This document shows, piece after piece, positions 51,949 to 60,966 of a stretch of DNA of 64,000 nucleotides (its first letter is position 1; each line of letters starts with the position of its first letter). The position numbers and the translations under genes are program-made. Location: the NCBI RefSeq assembly GCF_022095675.1, contig NZ_JAHYSG010000003.1:1-64000 (forward strand), given 5' to 3'. Source of the stretch: Dactylosporangium sp. AC04546. Its GTDB lineage: Bacteria > Actinomycetota > Actinomycetes > Mycobacteriales > Micromonosporaceae. The notes beneath the pieces are model-generated. The model had not been told where the DNA came from. It saw only the letters and a list, made by a program, of their open reading frames with translations, and did no database searches.

Positions 51949-54843
51949 TCAGCGGCTCCGCAGGAGCTCGCCGATGAGGTCGTTGATAGCCGCATAGGTG
52001 TCCGGCGAGAGGTCTTCGGGGACCTCGACCTCGCGGGTACGGACGAGGTCGTCGAACAGCGCTCGAAGCTCGGCCGAGCGGCCATCCGCTCGCGCGACGC
52101 GCATGGCGTCTATCCAGGGGTGATCGTCGAGGCGGGCCGGGTCGGCGAGCCATGCCTGGTCGACGGCCCGGCGGGCACCGGCCGTATCCCCAGCCTCCAG
52201 GCACAGGCGGACCAGTTGGTGGGCGGTGTCGACGACGGCGGAGGCGAGGTTGTGGGGCTGGATGTCGCTGCCGGGTAGCCAGGTGTACGGGTTGCGGTAG
52301 CCGGATGAGTAGGGCAGCTCGGCGCCGGCGAGTGGTTCGCCGCGGACGAGGTCGAGGGCTCGGCGGAGGTCTTCGGCGCCGTCTGCTCCCCTGGCCTCGC
52401 CGCGGGCGCGGAGGCGGCGGAAGAGTTGCCAGTCGAGCAGGGCGCCAGGCAGCAGTCGGTAGAGGCGGTCGGAGCCGACGTTGGGCGGCAGCCATTGCGT
52501 GCCATCGGCGGTCTCGCCGAGCCACCGGCGGGCCTTGCTGATGGCGACGCGTCGGCTACGGGCGTTGACCCGCCGGTCCGGCCACAAGGCGTCATCGATC
52601 TGCTCGCCGGTCGCCCCGACACCCCCGCGCTGGGCCAGGTAAACCACGAGTTCGGAGTAGAACCGGATGCGCTCCTCGGGTGGCTCGCCCGGCGCCTCCA
52701 CGACGACCGGGCCAAGGACAGCGACGCGGGGCCGGTGTCGATCCGGCCTGTACCAGGCCTCGATGTCGGCGTCGAGCTCCGTATCGTTCGGTCCGCCGGA
52801 GCGAGCGGCAGGCCGACGTTTGACCTGGGTGAACGTGCTGGCGATGACCGGTCGCGTTGACGTGAGTGCGTCGGTGTGCGCCGACGCGGGCTGGTCAAGT
52901 AGCACAACCTCAGGCCTTTCTTCCTCACGGGCGAGGAGAACTTCGCCCATGTCGATAAGGTGGCCCTGCGCGTCCGTTCCCTCAGCCCAGGGCTCCTGCT
53001 CGGTTGCAGCCGGCACGGGCTCATCGACTGGCAAGGTGGCGCGAGCGGCGCGCATGACCGAGGCCAGGCGCGTGAGCTGCTCGCGGGGCAGTCGGCTGGC
53101 GGTCGCGTTTGTGACGCTCAGCCAGTCGACGGCAAGAGTGCCAGCAGTGGTGACGTCGATGCGCCATCTCGTGGCGGCCGAGATGACTGCCGCTGCGACC
53201 GCGCACCGACCTGCGCGCTCCAGCTGGACCTCCAGCTCACGCAGTTCGTTGTCGGCGCCTTCGGCGTCGGCGATGAGCAGCACATGTGGCATCCAGGCGT
53301 CCGCGACGAAGTCGCCGACGCGGCCAGCGAACGCCGAGGGGACGCCGGCGTCGCTCATCGCGGCAGCGTTGGTGTCCGCCCTGCGCCCGGCTCGGTGGAC
53401 GGCCTCGCTAACGGACGTAGCGGTCGTGACACGGCCGCCGCCGAGCTCTACGAGGCTCTCTGCATCTTCGGGATGGAACCCGGCGATCACGACCTCGGCG
53501 TCATCGCTCCACTGGTTGGTCGCCAGTTCGGCGACGATGTAGCGCAGCAGGTCAGCCGCTCGGGTGGGGTCACCGCCGATACCGAGCAGGCCGGCTCGTT
53601 CGAGGTCGATGAGGAGATGGTCGCCACCGGGTCGCGAGGCGACGGCGACGAGAGTTGGTAAGGGGGCGAGCGCATCGTCGACTTCGGGGACGTCGGCGGT
53701 CGCCGACAGCGTCCAGGTCATCGACGCTTCGCTGGTTTGGAAGGGTGGCGGGGCGACTGGGTCGGCCTCGGCGAGCATAAGGTGGACGTCTCCACCGGAT
53801 AGCCACACGGCGGCGAGGTCGGGCAACTTGTCCTGGGTTCGGTCGCGGAGCGCGACCGCGAGCGCCCGTAGGACGTGGTCGAGCCGGTTGACGTCGACGG
53901 GTTGAGCGGCGGAGCGAACTCGCCGTTCGACAACGGGATCGGACGGTTGCGGAATGCGGCGGCCGGGGCGGCGGTGCTGGCGTTGGCGCTGACGACGCCG
54001 GGTGAGGTGGAAGATCACGAGCGCCGCGAGCAGACCGGCGGTTGCGAGCGCCGCGGTGACGGGTAGAACAGCGTCCAAGCTGGTGTCGCCTTCTTGTTCG
54101 TGACTGAGCTCGGCCGACGGGGACGGCGCCGGCTCACTCGGTACCGGCGACGGAACAGGCGGCGGTTCGCTGGGCGCTGCTGGTGGCGGTTGGGCGACGG
54201 CGGCGAGGGTTCCTCTGGCGTGGGCCCGGGCACCGCGGTCGTGGGCGTCGGGTGGCAGCTGGACGCGCTGGTTTGCCTCGATGTGGTCGGGGAATCGCGG
54301 GTCCGCGCGTTCGAGGTCAGGGTTGAGCGCGGCGATCTCCGGGTAGCGATCGCCGTCACCGAGGAACCGGCTGGCGACGTGGTACAGCCAGTCAGCGCGC
54401 TCGACGACGTACGTCGGTGCGGTCGCACTAGCCGCGACGGCGGGCGCGGCGACGGCAGGCGCTGCGGAGATGGGCTGTGCGTCGGCGCTCGCGACCGCGG
54501 GTGTGGCGCCGATCGCGAGGGCAGCTGCGACGAGCGCAGCCGCACGGCGTTGCTGCCAGCTGAGGCCGGCGATGTGGGGCGCGCGTCGGCGCAACGCGAA
54601 GGACATCAACTCGATCAGCAGTGGTACCGCGAAGGACGCCCAGCCGATCCACCCGGCCCACGTCAGCGCGGCGAGGAACAGGGTGCCGTCGTCGTGTGCG
54701 GTGAGCCGCTCGGCAACCTGCGACCAGGACGGAACGCGGTCCGGCAGTGGGTTTCCGGCCAGGGCATAAAGCGCGTAAGGAATGCCGCCGAGGATGAGCA
54801 GGATGCCGGCCTGGGCGGCGAACCGCCTCGAGTGGATGCCCAT
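51949..54843 (-). CDS. LysM/BTAD membrane protein of the pilus operon
   Basis: A 964-residue protein. Helices lie at about 12-30, 55-80 and 100-118. A LysM domain follows (YVVERADWLYHVASRFLGDGDRYPEIAALNP, about 143-198), then a Pro-rich spacer and another helix (AALATAGLLAALVIFHLTRRR, about 262-282). The long middle is cytoplasmic. The C-terminus (about 730-960) has a winged-helix/BTAD-like transcriptional activator architecture: VYLAQRGGVGATGEQIDDALWPDRRVNARSRRVAISKARRWLG, then TPR-like helices. It could bind peptidoglycan outside and regulate inside. It starts 2 bases after the TadE-like stop and ends the operon. Confidence 0.85.
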   Translation of the reverse strand: MGIHSRRFAAQAGILLILGGIPYALYALAGNPLPDRVPSWSQVAERLTAHDDGTLFLAALTWAGWIGWASFAVPLLIELMSFALRRRAPHIAGLSWQQRRAAALVAAALAIGATPAVASADAQPISAAPAVAAPAVAASATAPTYVVERADWLYHVASRFLGDGDRYPEIAALNPDLERADPRFPDHIEANQRVQLPPDAHDRGARAHARGTLAAVAQPPPAAPSEPPPVPSPVPSEPAPSPSAELSHEQEGDTSLDAVLPVTAALATAGLLAALVIFHLTRRRQRQRQHRRPGRRIPQPSDPVVERRVRSAAQPVDVNRLDHVLRALAVALRDRTQDKLPDLAAVWLSGGDVHLMLAEADPVAPPPFQTSEASMTWTLSATADVPEVDDALAPLPTLVAVASRPGGDHLLIDLERAGLLGIGGDPTRAADLLRYIVAELATNQWSDDAEVVIAGFHPEDAESLVELGGGRVTTATSVSEAVHRAGRRADTNAAAMSDAGVPSAFAGRVGDFVADAWMPHVLLIADAEGADNELRELEVQLERAGRCAVAAAVISAATRWRIDVTTAGTLAVDWLSVTNATASRLPREQLTRLASVMRAARATLPVDEPVPAATEQEPWAEGTDAQGHLIDMGEVLLAREEERPEVVLLDQPASAHTDALTSTRPVIASTFTQVKRRPAARSGGPNDTELDADIEAWYRPDRHRPRVAVLGPVVVEAPGEPPEERIRFYSELVVYLAQRGGVGATGEQIDDALWPDRRVNARSRRVAISKARRWLGETADGTQWLPPNVGSDRLYRLLPGALLDWQLFRRLRARGEARGADGAEDLRRALDLVRGEPLAGAELPYSSGYRNPYTWLPGSDIQPHNLASAVVDTAHQLVRLCLEAGDTAGARRAVDQAWLADPARLDDHPWIDAMRVARADGRSAELRALFDDLVRTREVEVPEDLSPDTYAAINDLIGELLRSR

Positions 54844-54845
54844 GG

Positions 54846-55280
54846 TCAGCCCACTAGCAGAGACGCGGTGACGGTGGCGGTCGCGGCGATCGTCGTTACT
54901 CCGGGCAGGACGTCGACGAGCAGCGGGTCGTAGTACACCGTGACGGTTACGACGATGTGCTGCCCGTCCGCGGAGACGAGGGCCTGCCACTGCGTGATGC
55001 CGGCCGTTTCGAGGTAGTCGCGGACCGCCTCGATCGCCTTCGCAGTGTCGACCGCCTTCTTCTCTCCGTTGATCGCCTCCGGGAGCCGGATCGCCTGTCC
55101 CCCGGCCCGGGCCGCCTCGGCGGCGATGTTGTCGGCCCGTTGGGCGGTCCGGACGTATCCGGCGGCGTCGCCGGCCAGGCCGATCATGGCGAAGAGCCCG
55201 GGCAGGACGATCGCGTAGAACAGTCCGATCCGGCCGGCGTCCGGTTCGGCTCTGGCGGCGGCGAGCAGCTTGCGGATCAT
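54846..55280 (-). CDS. TadE/TadG-like pseudopilin 3
   Basis: A 144-residue protein. After a basic N-terminus (IRKLLAAARAEPDAGRIG) comes the pseudopilin helix LFYAIVLPGLFAMIGLAGDA, then YVRTAQRADNIAAEAARAGGQ, the TadE/G pattern of a helical stalk, and a beta-rich exterior domain. Its ATG overlaps the upstream stop (ATGA). Minor pilin of the Tad system. Confidence 0.8.
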   Translation of the reverse strand: MIRKLLAAARAEPDAGRIGLFYAIVLPGLFAMIGLAGDAAGYVRTAQRADNIAAEAARAGGQAIRLPEAINGEKKAVDTAKAIEAVRDYLETAGITQWQALVSADGQHIVVTVTVYYDPLLVDVLPGVTTIAATATVTASLLVG

Positions 55281-55723
55281 CCGGCTCGGCTCCTGAACAG
55301 ATCCAATGGTGAGGTGTAGTGCGCGCTGACCCACCGGTCGGTCGGCGTTCCCGGCAGCGCCCCAGCAGAGAGGTCGACCCGGCATTCGACGGTCACGATG
55401 ACACTGGCGGGCTCGCCGACGTCGCGCGCGAACTGCGAGGTGTCGACGGTGACCAGGAGGGTCAGGCAGCGCAGGTCCTGGACGTCGAGCGTGCTCACCA
55501 CCGCGGCTTCGGCGCGGCGCTGGGCGGTGGCCGGGTCCCGGGACAGCGACGCAGCCCGCGCGGCGGAGTAGGCGGCGGCGTCGACGGCGGCGTTGGCGAG
55601 CGAGATGCGGCCGACGAGCATCGCGAAGGACGCGAGCAGCAGCATGCTGGGCGCCAGGATCGCCAGCTCGACCGTCACGGAGCCGCGCTGTCCGTCTCGA
55701 CGCCGCATGACGCGGGACATCAT
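55277..55723 (-). CDS. TadE-like pseudopilin 2
   Basis: A 148-residue protein. GQRGSVTVELAILAPSMLLLASFAMLVGRI is the typical TadE start, with the conserved Glu at the cleaved-helix +5 type position. A long amphipathic helix (NAAVDAAAYSAARAASLSRDPATA) follows, then a small domain with two Cys. ATG at 55723 overlaps the preceding stop. Confidence 0.85.
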   Translation of the reverse strand: MMSRVMRRRDGQRGSVTVELAILAPSMLLLASFAMLVGRISLANAAVDAAAYSAARAASLSRDPATAQRRAEAAVVSTLDVQDLRCLTLLVTVDTSQFARDVGEPASVIVTVECRVDLSAGALPGTPTDRWVSAHYTSPLDLFRSRAG

Positions 55724-56145
55724 GGACTGCTTTCCGTGGTGAACCGCTCGATCGGGCTGTAGGCGGTTTGGCTGACGCGGAACCGCATACCGAGCCACCC
55801 GAGCGCCGTACCCGTCACGGTGACGCGCACTCCGATCACCTCGCCGCCGCCCTCGACGACCGGGACCACGACGACGTCCCAGTCGGTCAGGACGTCGCCC
55901 ATGCGCGCCAGGTACGCGGAGGCCTGCGCCTCGCCGGCCCCTGATAGAGCCGCGAACGCGGACTCGGCGGCGGCGCCCTTCTGCGCGGCCGCGAGGGCGA
56001 CGGTTCGCGCGTGGAAGACGTTCGCGACCTGCACGCCGACCAGGATGAGCACGACGAAGACCGGGAACAAGATCGCCATCTCGACGTTGGTCGAGCCTCG
56101 ATCGTCTCGCAGGCGTCTGCCCAGCCGGCCGAGTCGGCGGGTCAT
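55720..56145 (-). CDS. TadE-like pseudopilin 1
   Basis: A 141-residue protein. RDDRGSTNVEMAILFPVFVVLILVGVQVANVFHARTVALAAAQKGA is the TadE signature, with Glu in the pilin-like helix. A mature domain with IGVRVTVTG strands follows. The ATG at 56145 overlaps the stop of the Flp-like gene (ATGA). Confidence 0.85.
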   Translation of the reverse strand: MTRRLGRLGRRLRDDRGSTNVEMAILFPVFVVLILVGVQVANVFHARTVALAAAQKGAAAESAFAALSGAGEAQASAYLARMGDVLTDWDVVVVPVVEGGGEVIGVRVTVTGTALGWLGMRFRVSQTAYSPIERFTTESSP

Positions 56146-56351
56146 GGCGCCGGAACGGCAGGGGCGGCCGCGTCCGGCCACATCCCGATCCATCCGTACA
56201 CGTAGTCGCTCACGGCGGCGAGCAATGCGAGCGCAAGGATCGCGCCGACCGCGTAGATGATCGCGGTGGGGACTACTTCGCCGCGGTCGTCCTCGCGAAG
56301 CGCGACCATCAGCCGCCGCACGTGCGTTGCGATCGAGTTGATCACGTCCAT
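56142..56351 (-). CDS. Flp-like small pilin subunit
   Basis: A 69-residue protein. The leader MDVINSIATHVRRLMVALREDDRGE is followed by the hydrophobic helix VVPTAIIYAVGAILALALLAAVSDYVY. A Gly-Glu start of the helix resembles the Flp prepilin cleavage site (G/xxxxE), with Glu in the right place. Very strong AGGAGG ribosome site before the ATG, consistent with the most abundant subunit. It lies between TadC and the pseudopilins. Confidence 0.8.
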   Translation of the reverse strand: MDVINSIATHVRRLMVALREDDRGEVVPTAIIYAVGAILALALLAAVSDYVYGWIGMWPDAAAPAVPAP

Positions 56352-56372
56352 CGGGACCTCCTTGTTCAGCGG

Positions 56373-57257
56373 TCAGTTCACGGCGGGTGCGTCCAGCAGT
56401 CGCGCCGCGAAGGGGTACAGGGCAAGCAGCATGAGCACGATCAGCAGCAGCGCGCCGGGGATCTCCAGCTGGGAGGTGCGTAGTTCGGCGCGGTTGAGTT
56501 CGTCGGTGCGGATCTGGGCGCGCAGGGAGGTCGCGCGTGCTCGCAGCGTCCGGTACACCTGGGCACCGGTCACGCCGGCGGCCTGCATGATGTCGCCGAG
56601 GTCGCCCAACTCGGGCACGCCGACGTCGGCGCCGAGCCGCCGGAGTCCGTCCCAGGGCGCGGTGACTTCGAGCTCGGCGCGCAGGAGGGTCTGGCGGATG
56701 CGGGCGAAGACCCACCCGGTGCCTTTGCTCGCCGCTCTCGTGAGGGATTCTTCGGTACCGCGGCCGGCCGCTCGCTGCAGCGCGACCAGGTCGATGAACG
56801 TGCACACCGCGCGGCGGCACGCGCGCCGAGCGGCGGCGGCCTTGCGGGCGACGTCGCGGTAGACGACCAGGACGAACAGGGCGGCGCAGCCCAACGCGGC
56901 AACGACGGGCATCCCGGGGCCGAAGGTACGTCCCATCAACCCGAGCAGTCCGAGCAGGACCGACGGCACCGCGAGGCCGATCAGCCCGCTCACGACCAGG
57001 CCGGTGACGAACTCCTCAGGCCTGCGGCCGAGCAGCTGCAGGTCCCTGACCGGGACGACGCGGAACAGTCTGGCGGTGAGCCGGCCGATGACCTTGGAGC
57101 GGCGGCCACGCGCCGGGCCGTCACTCGCCGCTTGAAGCCGGACGAACGCCGGCCCGAGCGGCGGGCCGGCGGGCCGCAGCTCGTGGGCGACGAGGAAGAG
57201 CGCCAGACCGAATCCGGCGCCGATGACGGCGGCGACGCCGACCCACGTGACGGTCAT
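56373..57257 (-). CDS. tadC: Tad pilus inner-membrane platform protein TadC
   Basis: A 294-residue type II secretion F-domain protein. Helices lie near 4-26, 86-130 and at the C-terminus (ALLLIVLMLLALYPFAARLL). The F domain is in LVALQRAAGRGTEESLTRAASKG...LRRLGADVGVPELGDLGDIMQAAGVTGAQVYRTLRARATSLR, with the conserved region of the T2SF repeat. ATG at 57257 overlaps the TadB TGA (ATGA). Confidence 0.88.
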   Translation of the reverse strand: MTVTWVGVAAVIGAGFGLALFLVAHELRPAGPPLGPAFVRLQAASDGPARGRRSKVIGRLTARLFRVVPVRDLQLLGRRPEEFVTGLVVSGLIGLAVPSVLLGLLGLMGRTFGPGMPVVAALGCAALFVLVVYRDVARKAAAARRACRRAVCTFIDLVALQRAAGRGTEESLTRAASKGTGWVFARIRQTLLRAELEVTAPWDGLRRLGADVGVPELGDLGDIMQAAGVTGAQVYRTLRARATSLRAQIRTDELNRAELRTSQLEIPGALLLIVLMLLALYPFAARLLDAPAVN

Positions 57258-58129
57258 GACGGATTCCGCGTGGTGGAGAGGAAACGCGCGTCGGCCGGTG
57301 GCAGGCTCAGCGATCGTGCCCACCAGAGACATCCGACGAACGCGCACGCCAGCAGGGCCAGGACGAGCTGGCCGCGGGGTTCGGCGTAGGGCGCGGTGTA
57401 CTGGCGGCTCGCGATGCCGACGCCCACCAGGACGACCGAGCCGACGGTGAGGAACTGGATCTGGAATCGGGCCCGGGCCCGTTTCGAGGTGACCTCGCGG
57501 CGCATGGCGACCTCGTCGGCTGCGGCCTCCGCGATGCCGGTCAGCGCGTCGGAGAGCCTCGTGCCGCGGTCGCTGAGGTGCAGCGCCAGCGCGACGACCA
57601 CCTGGTCGCTGACCGGGTCCTGCAGTGCGTCGGCGAACTCGTAGAGCGCGGCTTCGGCGTCCCATCCGGCCTGGATCCGAGCTGCGAGGAGCTGCACCTC
57701 GGCGGTGATCGCCGCGGGTGGGGCTTGCGCGGTCTCGACGATCGCCTCCTGCAGCCCGACGCCGGACTCCTCGATGTCACGCAGGCGCCGGGTCCACGCC
57801 TCGACCGCTTCGACGCGGACGGCGCCGCGCTGTTCCTCCTTGCCGGCGGACAGCAGCCATGGGATACCCGGGACAGCGATGGCGACCAGCGGCGCGACGA
57901 TCGGAACACCGCTGACGATCCACGCGAGCGCTCCCGCAGCGACCGAAGCGACCAGCCACATCCGGTGCCGGCGCCGATCCCGTGTGTTCGAGCCCGCACC
58001 GGACCACAGCCAGCGTGCCCGCGACGGCGGTCGCTCGGTCCGCTCGGGACCGACGACGGCGCTGATCGCCAGCGCCACGCTGCCGACGAGGCCCGAACAG
58101 ATCACAGCGGCTGCGAATGCCGGACTCAT
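57254..58129 (-). CDS. tadB: Tad pilus inner-membrane platform protein TadB
   Basis: A 291-residue T2SF-domain protein. N-terminal helices are AAVICSGLVGSVALAISAV and WLVASVAAGALAWIVSG. The F domain is AVEAWTRRLRDIEESGVGLQEAIVETAQAPP...LYEFADALQDPVSDQVVVALALHLSDRGTRLSDALTGIAEAAADE. Start ATG with GAGGAG 6 bases upstream; overlaps the CpaF stop. Confidence 0.9.
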   Translation of the reverse strand: MSPAFAAAVICSGLVGSVALAISAVVGPERTERPPSRARWLWSGAGSNTRDRRRHRMWLVASVAAGALAWIVSGVPIVAPLVAIAVPGIPWLLSAGKEEQRGAVRVEAVEAWTRRLRDIEESGVGLQEAIVETAQAPPAAITAEVQLLAARIQAGWDAEAALYEFADALQDPVSDQVVVALALHLSDRGTRLSDALTGIAEAAADEVAMRREVTSKRARARFQIQFLTVGSVVLVGVGIASRQYTAPYAEPRGQLVLALLACAFVGCLWWARSLSLPPADARFLSTTRNPS

Positions 58130-59583
58130 ATATGGCTCCTCAACCTCGGGAGCGGCCGAGGCCAGGCGCCTCGGCCACGCGGCGTGATGAGCACGATGGG
58201 GTCATAGCCGGCGAGGAGGAGTTGTTGCTTGAGCCGATCCGGCTGGTGCAGGGGCACGGCGCGCCCGTCCGGACCCGGACCGAAGATGTGCGTGGTGCGC
58301 GGGCGACCTGTCTCGGTCAGGCCACCGACCTCCACGACGTGCGAGACGAAGCGGTGGCGGCGTCCGCCGATCGCGCTCTCGTCGACCATCGTCACGTACA
58401 CCACGAGGTCGAGGGCGTTGGCGACCTGGAGGTGGGCGCGGCGGTCGGAGTGTTCCTGCCGGTGGCTCAGGGCGAGTTCCACGACCCGGTCGAAGACCAG
58501 TCCCGGCTCGCGGGCGTGGATCGTGCACAGGGAGCCGTTCGTGGTGCCCATCGCCTGGAGCATGGCGACGATCTCGCGCGACTTGACCTCGCCGACGATG
58601 ATGTGGCGGGCGTTGAGTTGGAGGCTGAGCGGGATCAGGTCGTCGAGGGTGATCTCGCCGGCGGGCCGGCCGTCCGGCCCGCGCTCGCCGTGGCCTTCGC
58701 GCGCCTCCATCGAGACCGCCCACGGATGCCGGCCGGTCTTGTGAAGACCCAGCTCGCGGGCCTCCTCCAGGACGACGAACCACTCGTCCGCCGGGATCTC
58801 GCTGGCCAGGGCACGCAACAGCGACGTCTTCCCGCTGCCGGGCACGCCGGCGACCATGATGTTGAACCCGGCGCGCATCGCCGCGCGCAGGAAGTCTCGC
58901 AGCAGCGGGTCGATCATCGCGGTCTTGTTCGGGTCGGTCCGGTCGAGGTCGATGAGCTCGTCCAGGTCGACGCTGAGGATCTGGTGGTTGCGGATCACCG
59001 CCACCGGTCGAGGGGTCACCAGGTAGGTCGCCGCCAGGCGCTGGCCGGTGGGCAGCTCCATGCTCAGGGTCGGCTTGTCCTTGGTCAGCGCGCGCTCGGT
59101 ACCGCCGGCTCGTCTTGCCAGCGCTTGGAGCATGAGCACGAGGTCTTCGTCGCTGTCGGCGATCGGGTCGGCCAGGTCGATCCGGCCGTCGGGGCGCTCG
59201 ATCCGGACGCCGTCGCAGCCGAGAACCGTGATCGTGTCGAACGGCTCGCGCAGCAGCCGCTCCAGCCGGCCCAGCCCGAGCAGCGCGGCGAGCACGGCGT
59301 CGAGCAGCCGGCGCTCGTAGTCGGGGCCGAGCGGCGATCCGGTCATGGTCCGCCGATCGACGTAGTCCCGGACGCGTTGTGCCGCGATGTGCCGGCTTTC
59401 CGTGTCCAGGTCGCGCGGCGAGAGGTAGGCGCGCCCGGCGAGCGCTCGGGAAAGCTCGTCGCTCACCGCAACCTGAAGCTCCCGGACGACCGTGTAGTCC
59501 GGAGCCTCGAACTGCTCGTCGTTCCGCGCGATCGGTGAACCGGTGCCGGAACTCCGCCACTTCGGCCGTTCAGACGTCTGCAC
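58126..59583 (-). CDS. cpaF: Tad pilus ATPase CpaF/TadA
   Basis: A 485-residue type II/IV secretion ATPase. Walker A is AGVPGSGKTSLLRAL, the Asp box is VLEEARELGLHKTGRHPWAV, Walker B is RHIIVGEVKSREIVAMLQAMGTTNGSLCTIHA (catalytic Glu in GEVK, His in TIHA). N-terminal domain with PFDTITVLGCDGVRIERPDGRID. It powers pilus polymerisation. The GTG at 59583 has AGGAGG 6 bases upstream and lies inside the end of the CpaE-like gene (14-base overlap). Confidence 0.94.
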   Translation of the reverse strand: MQTSERPKWRSSGTGSPIARNDEQFEAPDYTVVRELQVAVSDELSRALAGRAYLSPRDLDTESRHIAAQRVRDYVDRRTMTGSPLGPDYERRLLDAVLAALLGLGRLERLLREPFDTITVLGCDGVRIERPDGRIDLADPIADSDEDLVLMLQALARRAGGTERALTKDKPTLSMELPTGQRLAATYLVTPRPVAVIRNHQILSVDLDELIDLDRTDPNKTAMIDPLLRDFLRAAMRAGFNIMVAGVPGSGKTSLLRALASEIPADEWFVVLEEARELGLHKTGRHPWAVSMEAREGHGERGPDGRPAGEITLDDLIPLSLQLNARHIIVGEVKSREIVAMLQAMGTTNGSLCTIHAREPGLVFDRVVELALSHRQEHSDRRAHLQVANALDLVVYVTMVDESAIGGRRHRFVSHVVEVGGLTETGRPRTTHIFGPGPDGRAVPLHQPDRLKQQLLLAGYDPIVLITPRGRGAWPRPLPRLRSHI

Positions 59584-60322
59584 GTTTGACCTCCTGTCGG
59601 CCGGTAACGGTCGCTCCAGCCGCCGCGGCGGATCGCAGCAGCGGCTGGCGGGTCTTGACTGTGCCGCCGTGACTGAGGGCCCGGGCGGAGCGCTCGTCGT
59701 CCGGCAGTCGTGCCATGACCGGCACCTCCATGTGCCACGAAACGATCCGGTCGTCGTAGTCGCCGTCGCCGACCACGAGCAGACCCACCGGGCCGCCACG
59801 GATGGTGTCACCGAGGAGCGCTTTGACCAGCGCCCGCGCCGGCAGCAGCGAAGCCAGCACCGGCCGGACGACGATCAGCGTGAGGTCGGCCTGATGTACC
59901 AGCGGCCACGGCGCATGCGGCGCGACGAGCCGACCGCAGTCGACGATGACGTCGAGGCCCATGTCGTGCCGGAGCGAGGCGAAGAACGAGGCGAGCCGGT
60001 ACCAATTCGGGTCCAGGCTGACCGCCTGGTTCGGGTTCGCGATGCCGGGCAGCAGCAGCCGTCGCCGGGCCGGCGGGTCGAGGTCGACCAGCTGCGACCA
60101 GAACTGCTCGCGAGCCTGACCACGCAGCTCCGCCACAACGAGCTGCATCAGCCCACGTCCGCCGTCGAGCTCGAGGTGCTGGAGGTAGCCGGCGGCGACG
60201 GACCCGCCGGACGGATCGCACTCGGCGAGGACGACCGGGCCCGGCCAGGTCAGCGCGAGCGCCAGCCCTGACGTCGTTACCCCGGGAGAGCCCTTGGCGC
60301 TGGCCAGACATACGACGACCAC
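59570..60322 (-). CDS. CpaE/MinD-like ATPase of the pilus operon
   Basis: A 250-residue ParA/MinD-like ATPase. The deviant Walker A is LASAKGSPGVTTSGLALAL (the first Lys replaced by a Gly-Ser-Pro-Gly arrangement). The second motif is VVLAECDPSGGSVAAGYL, then DVIVDCGRL. No receiver domain, so it is the short form. Probably positions the pilus machinery at the membrane. GTG start. The CpaF gene overlaps its end. Confidence 0.85.
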   Translation of the reverse strand: MVVVCLASAKGSPGVTTSGLALALTWPGPVVLAECDPSGGSVAAGYLQHLELDGGRGLMQLVVAELRGQAREQFWSQLVDLDPPARRRLLLPGIANPNQAVSLDPNWYRLASFFASLRHDMGLDVIVDCGRLVAPHAPWPLVHQADLTLIVVRPVLASLLPARALVKALLGDTIRGGPVGLLVVGDGDYDDRIVSWHMEVPVMARLPDDERSARALSHGGTVKTRQPLLRSAAAAGATVTGRQEVKRADV

Positions 60323-60324
60323 GG

Positions 60325-60966
60325 TCAGCTCCCGGAGGTCAGCGTCAGCACGAGCCGTCCCTGCGCGGCGAGCCGCGCGACCAGCGGTCCGTCGTTGTCC
60401 CGTACGGCGACGGACACCGTTGCCGACCCGTCGCGAGCACCGGCGATGACGTGGACGACGGTTGCCAGGACGGTCGGTGCGGGGCCGGTCGGCTTGTCCT
60501 GCGCGAGCGGGTCCTGCGTCGAGACCAGCAGCACCGCCGCGCCCGGGCGAAGCGGTGTCGACGGCATCTGGCCGGCCTTCAATGCCAGTCCGACCACCTG
60601 CTCGCCTGGTGCCGGGAACGGTTTGTCCACAAGCGCACCGTCGGTCAGCAGCGTTCCGGCCAGCAGTGGGATCGAGCTGTACTTGCCGATGACCGCCTTT
60701 GCCCGGTTCTGCGGTACCGGCGCTAATCCAGGATCGGGGTTGAGGTGAACGGTGACGAGGTCGCTCGCCGCGAGCCGGGCACCGGCCGGCACGTCCCTGG
60801 CGAGGGCCAGGTACGGCTGGGTGCGGCTGACGTAGCCGAACAGCGCCACCGCCGCCAGCGCGAACACCGCCATGAGGGCCACCGCCAGGCCGAGGCGGCC
60901 CCGACGCACGGTGCGCCCGCGTACCACTCGCGGCTCTTGGATCGCTGCCGTGGGCGTCCTGGTCAT
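60325..60966 (-). CDS. SAF-domain (CpaB/RcpC-like) membrane protein
   Basis: A 213-residue protein. Helix LGLAVALMAVFALAAVALFGYVS (about 26-48) is followed by the SAF motif ALARDVPAGARLAASDLVTVHLNPDP, then LLAGTLLTDGALVDKPFPAPGEQVVGLALKAGQM. SAF proteins in Tad systems stabilise the pilus channel or bind peptidoglycan. ATG at 60966 overlaps the preceding stop (ATGA). Confidence 0.87.
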   Translation of the reverse strand: MTRTPTAAIQEPRVVRGRTVRRGRLGLAVALMAVFALAAVALFGYVSRTQPYLALARDVPAGARLAASDLVTVHLNPDPGLAPVPQNRAKAVIGKYSSIPLLAGTLLTDGALVDKPFPAPGEQVVGLALKAGQMPSTPLRPGAAVLLVSTQDPLAQDKPTGPAPTVLATVVHVIAGARDGSATVSVAVRDNDGPLVARLAAQGRLVLTLTSGS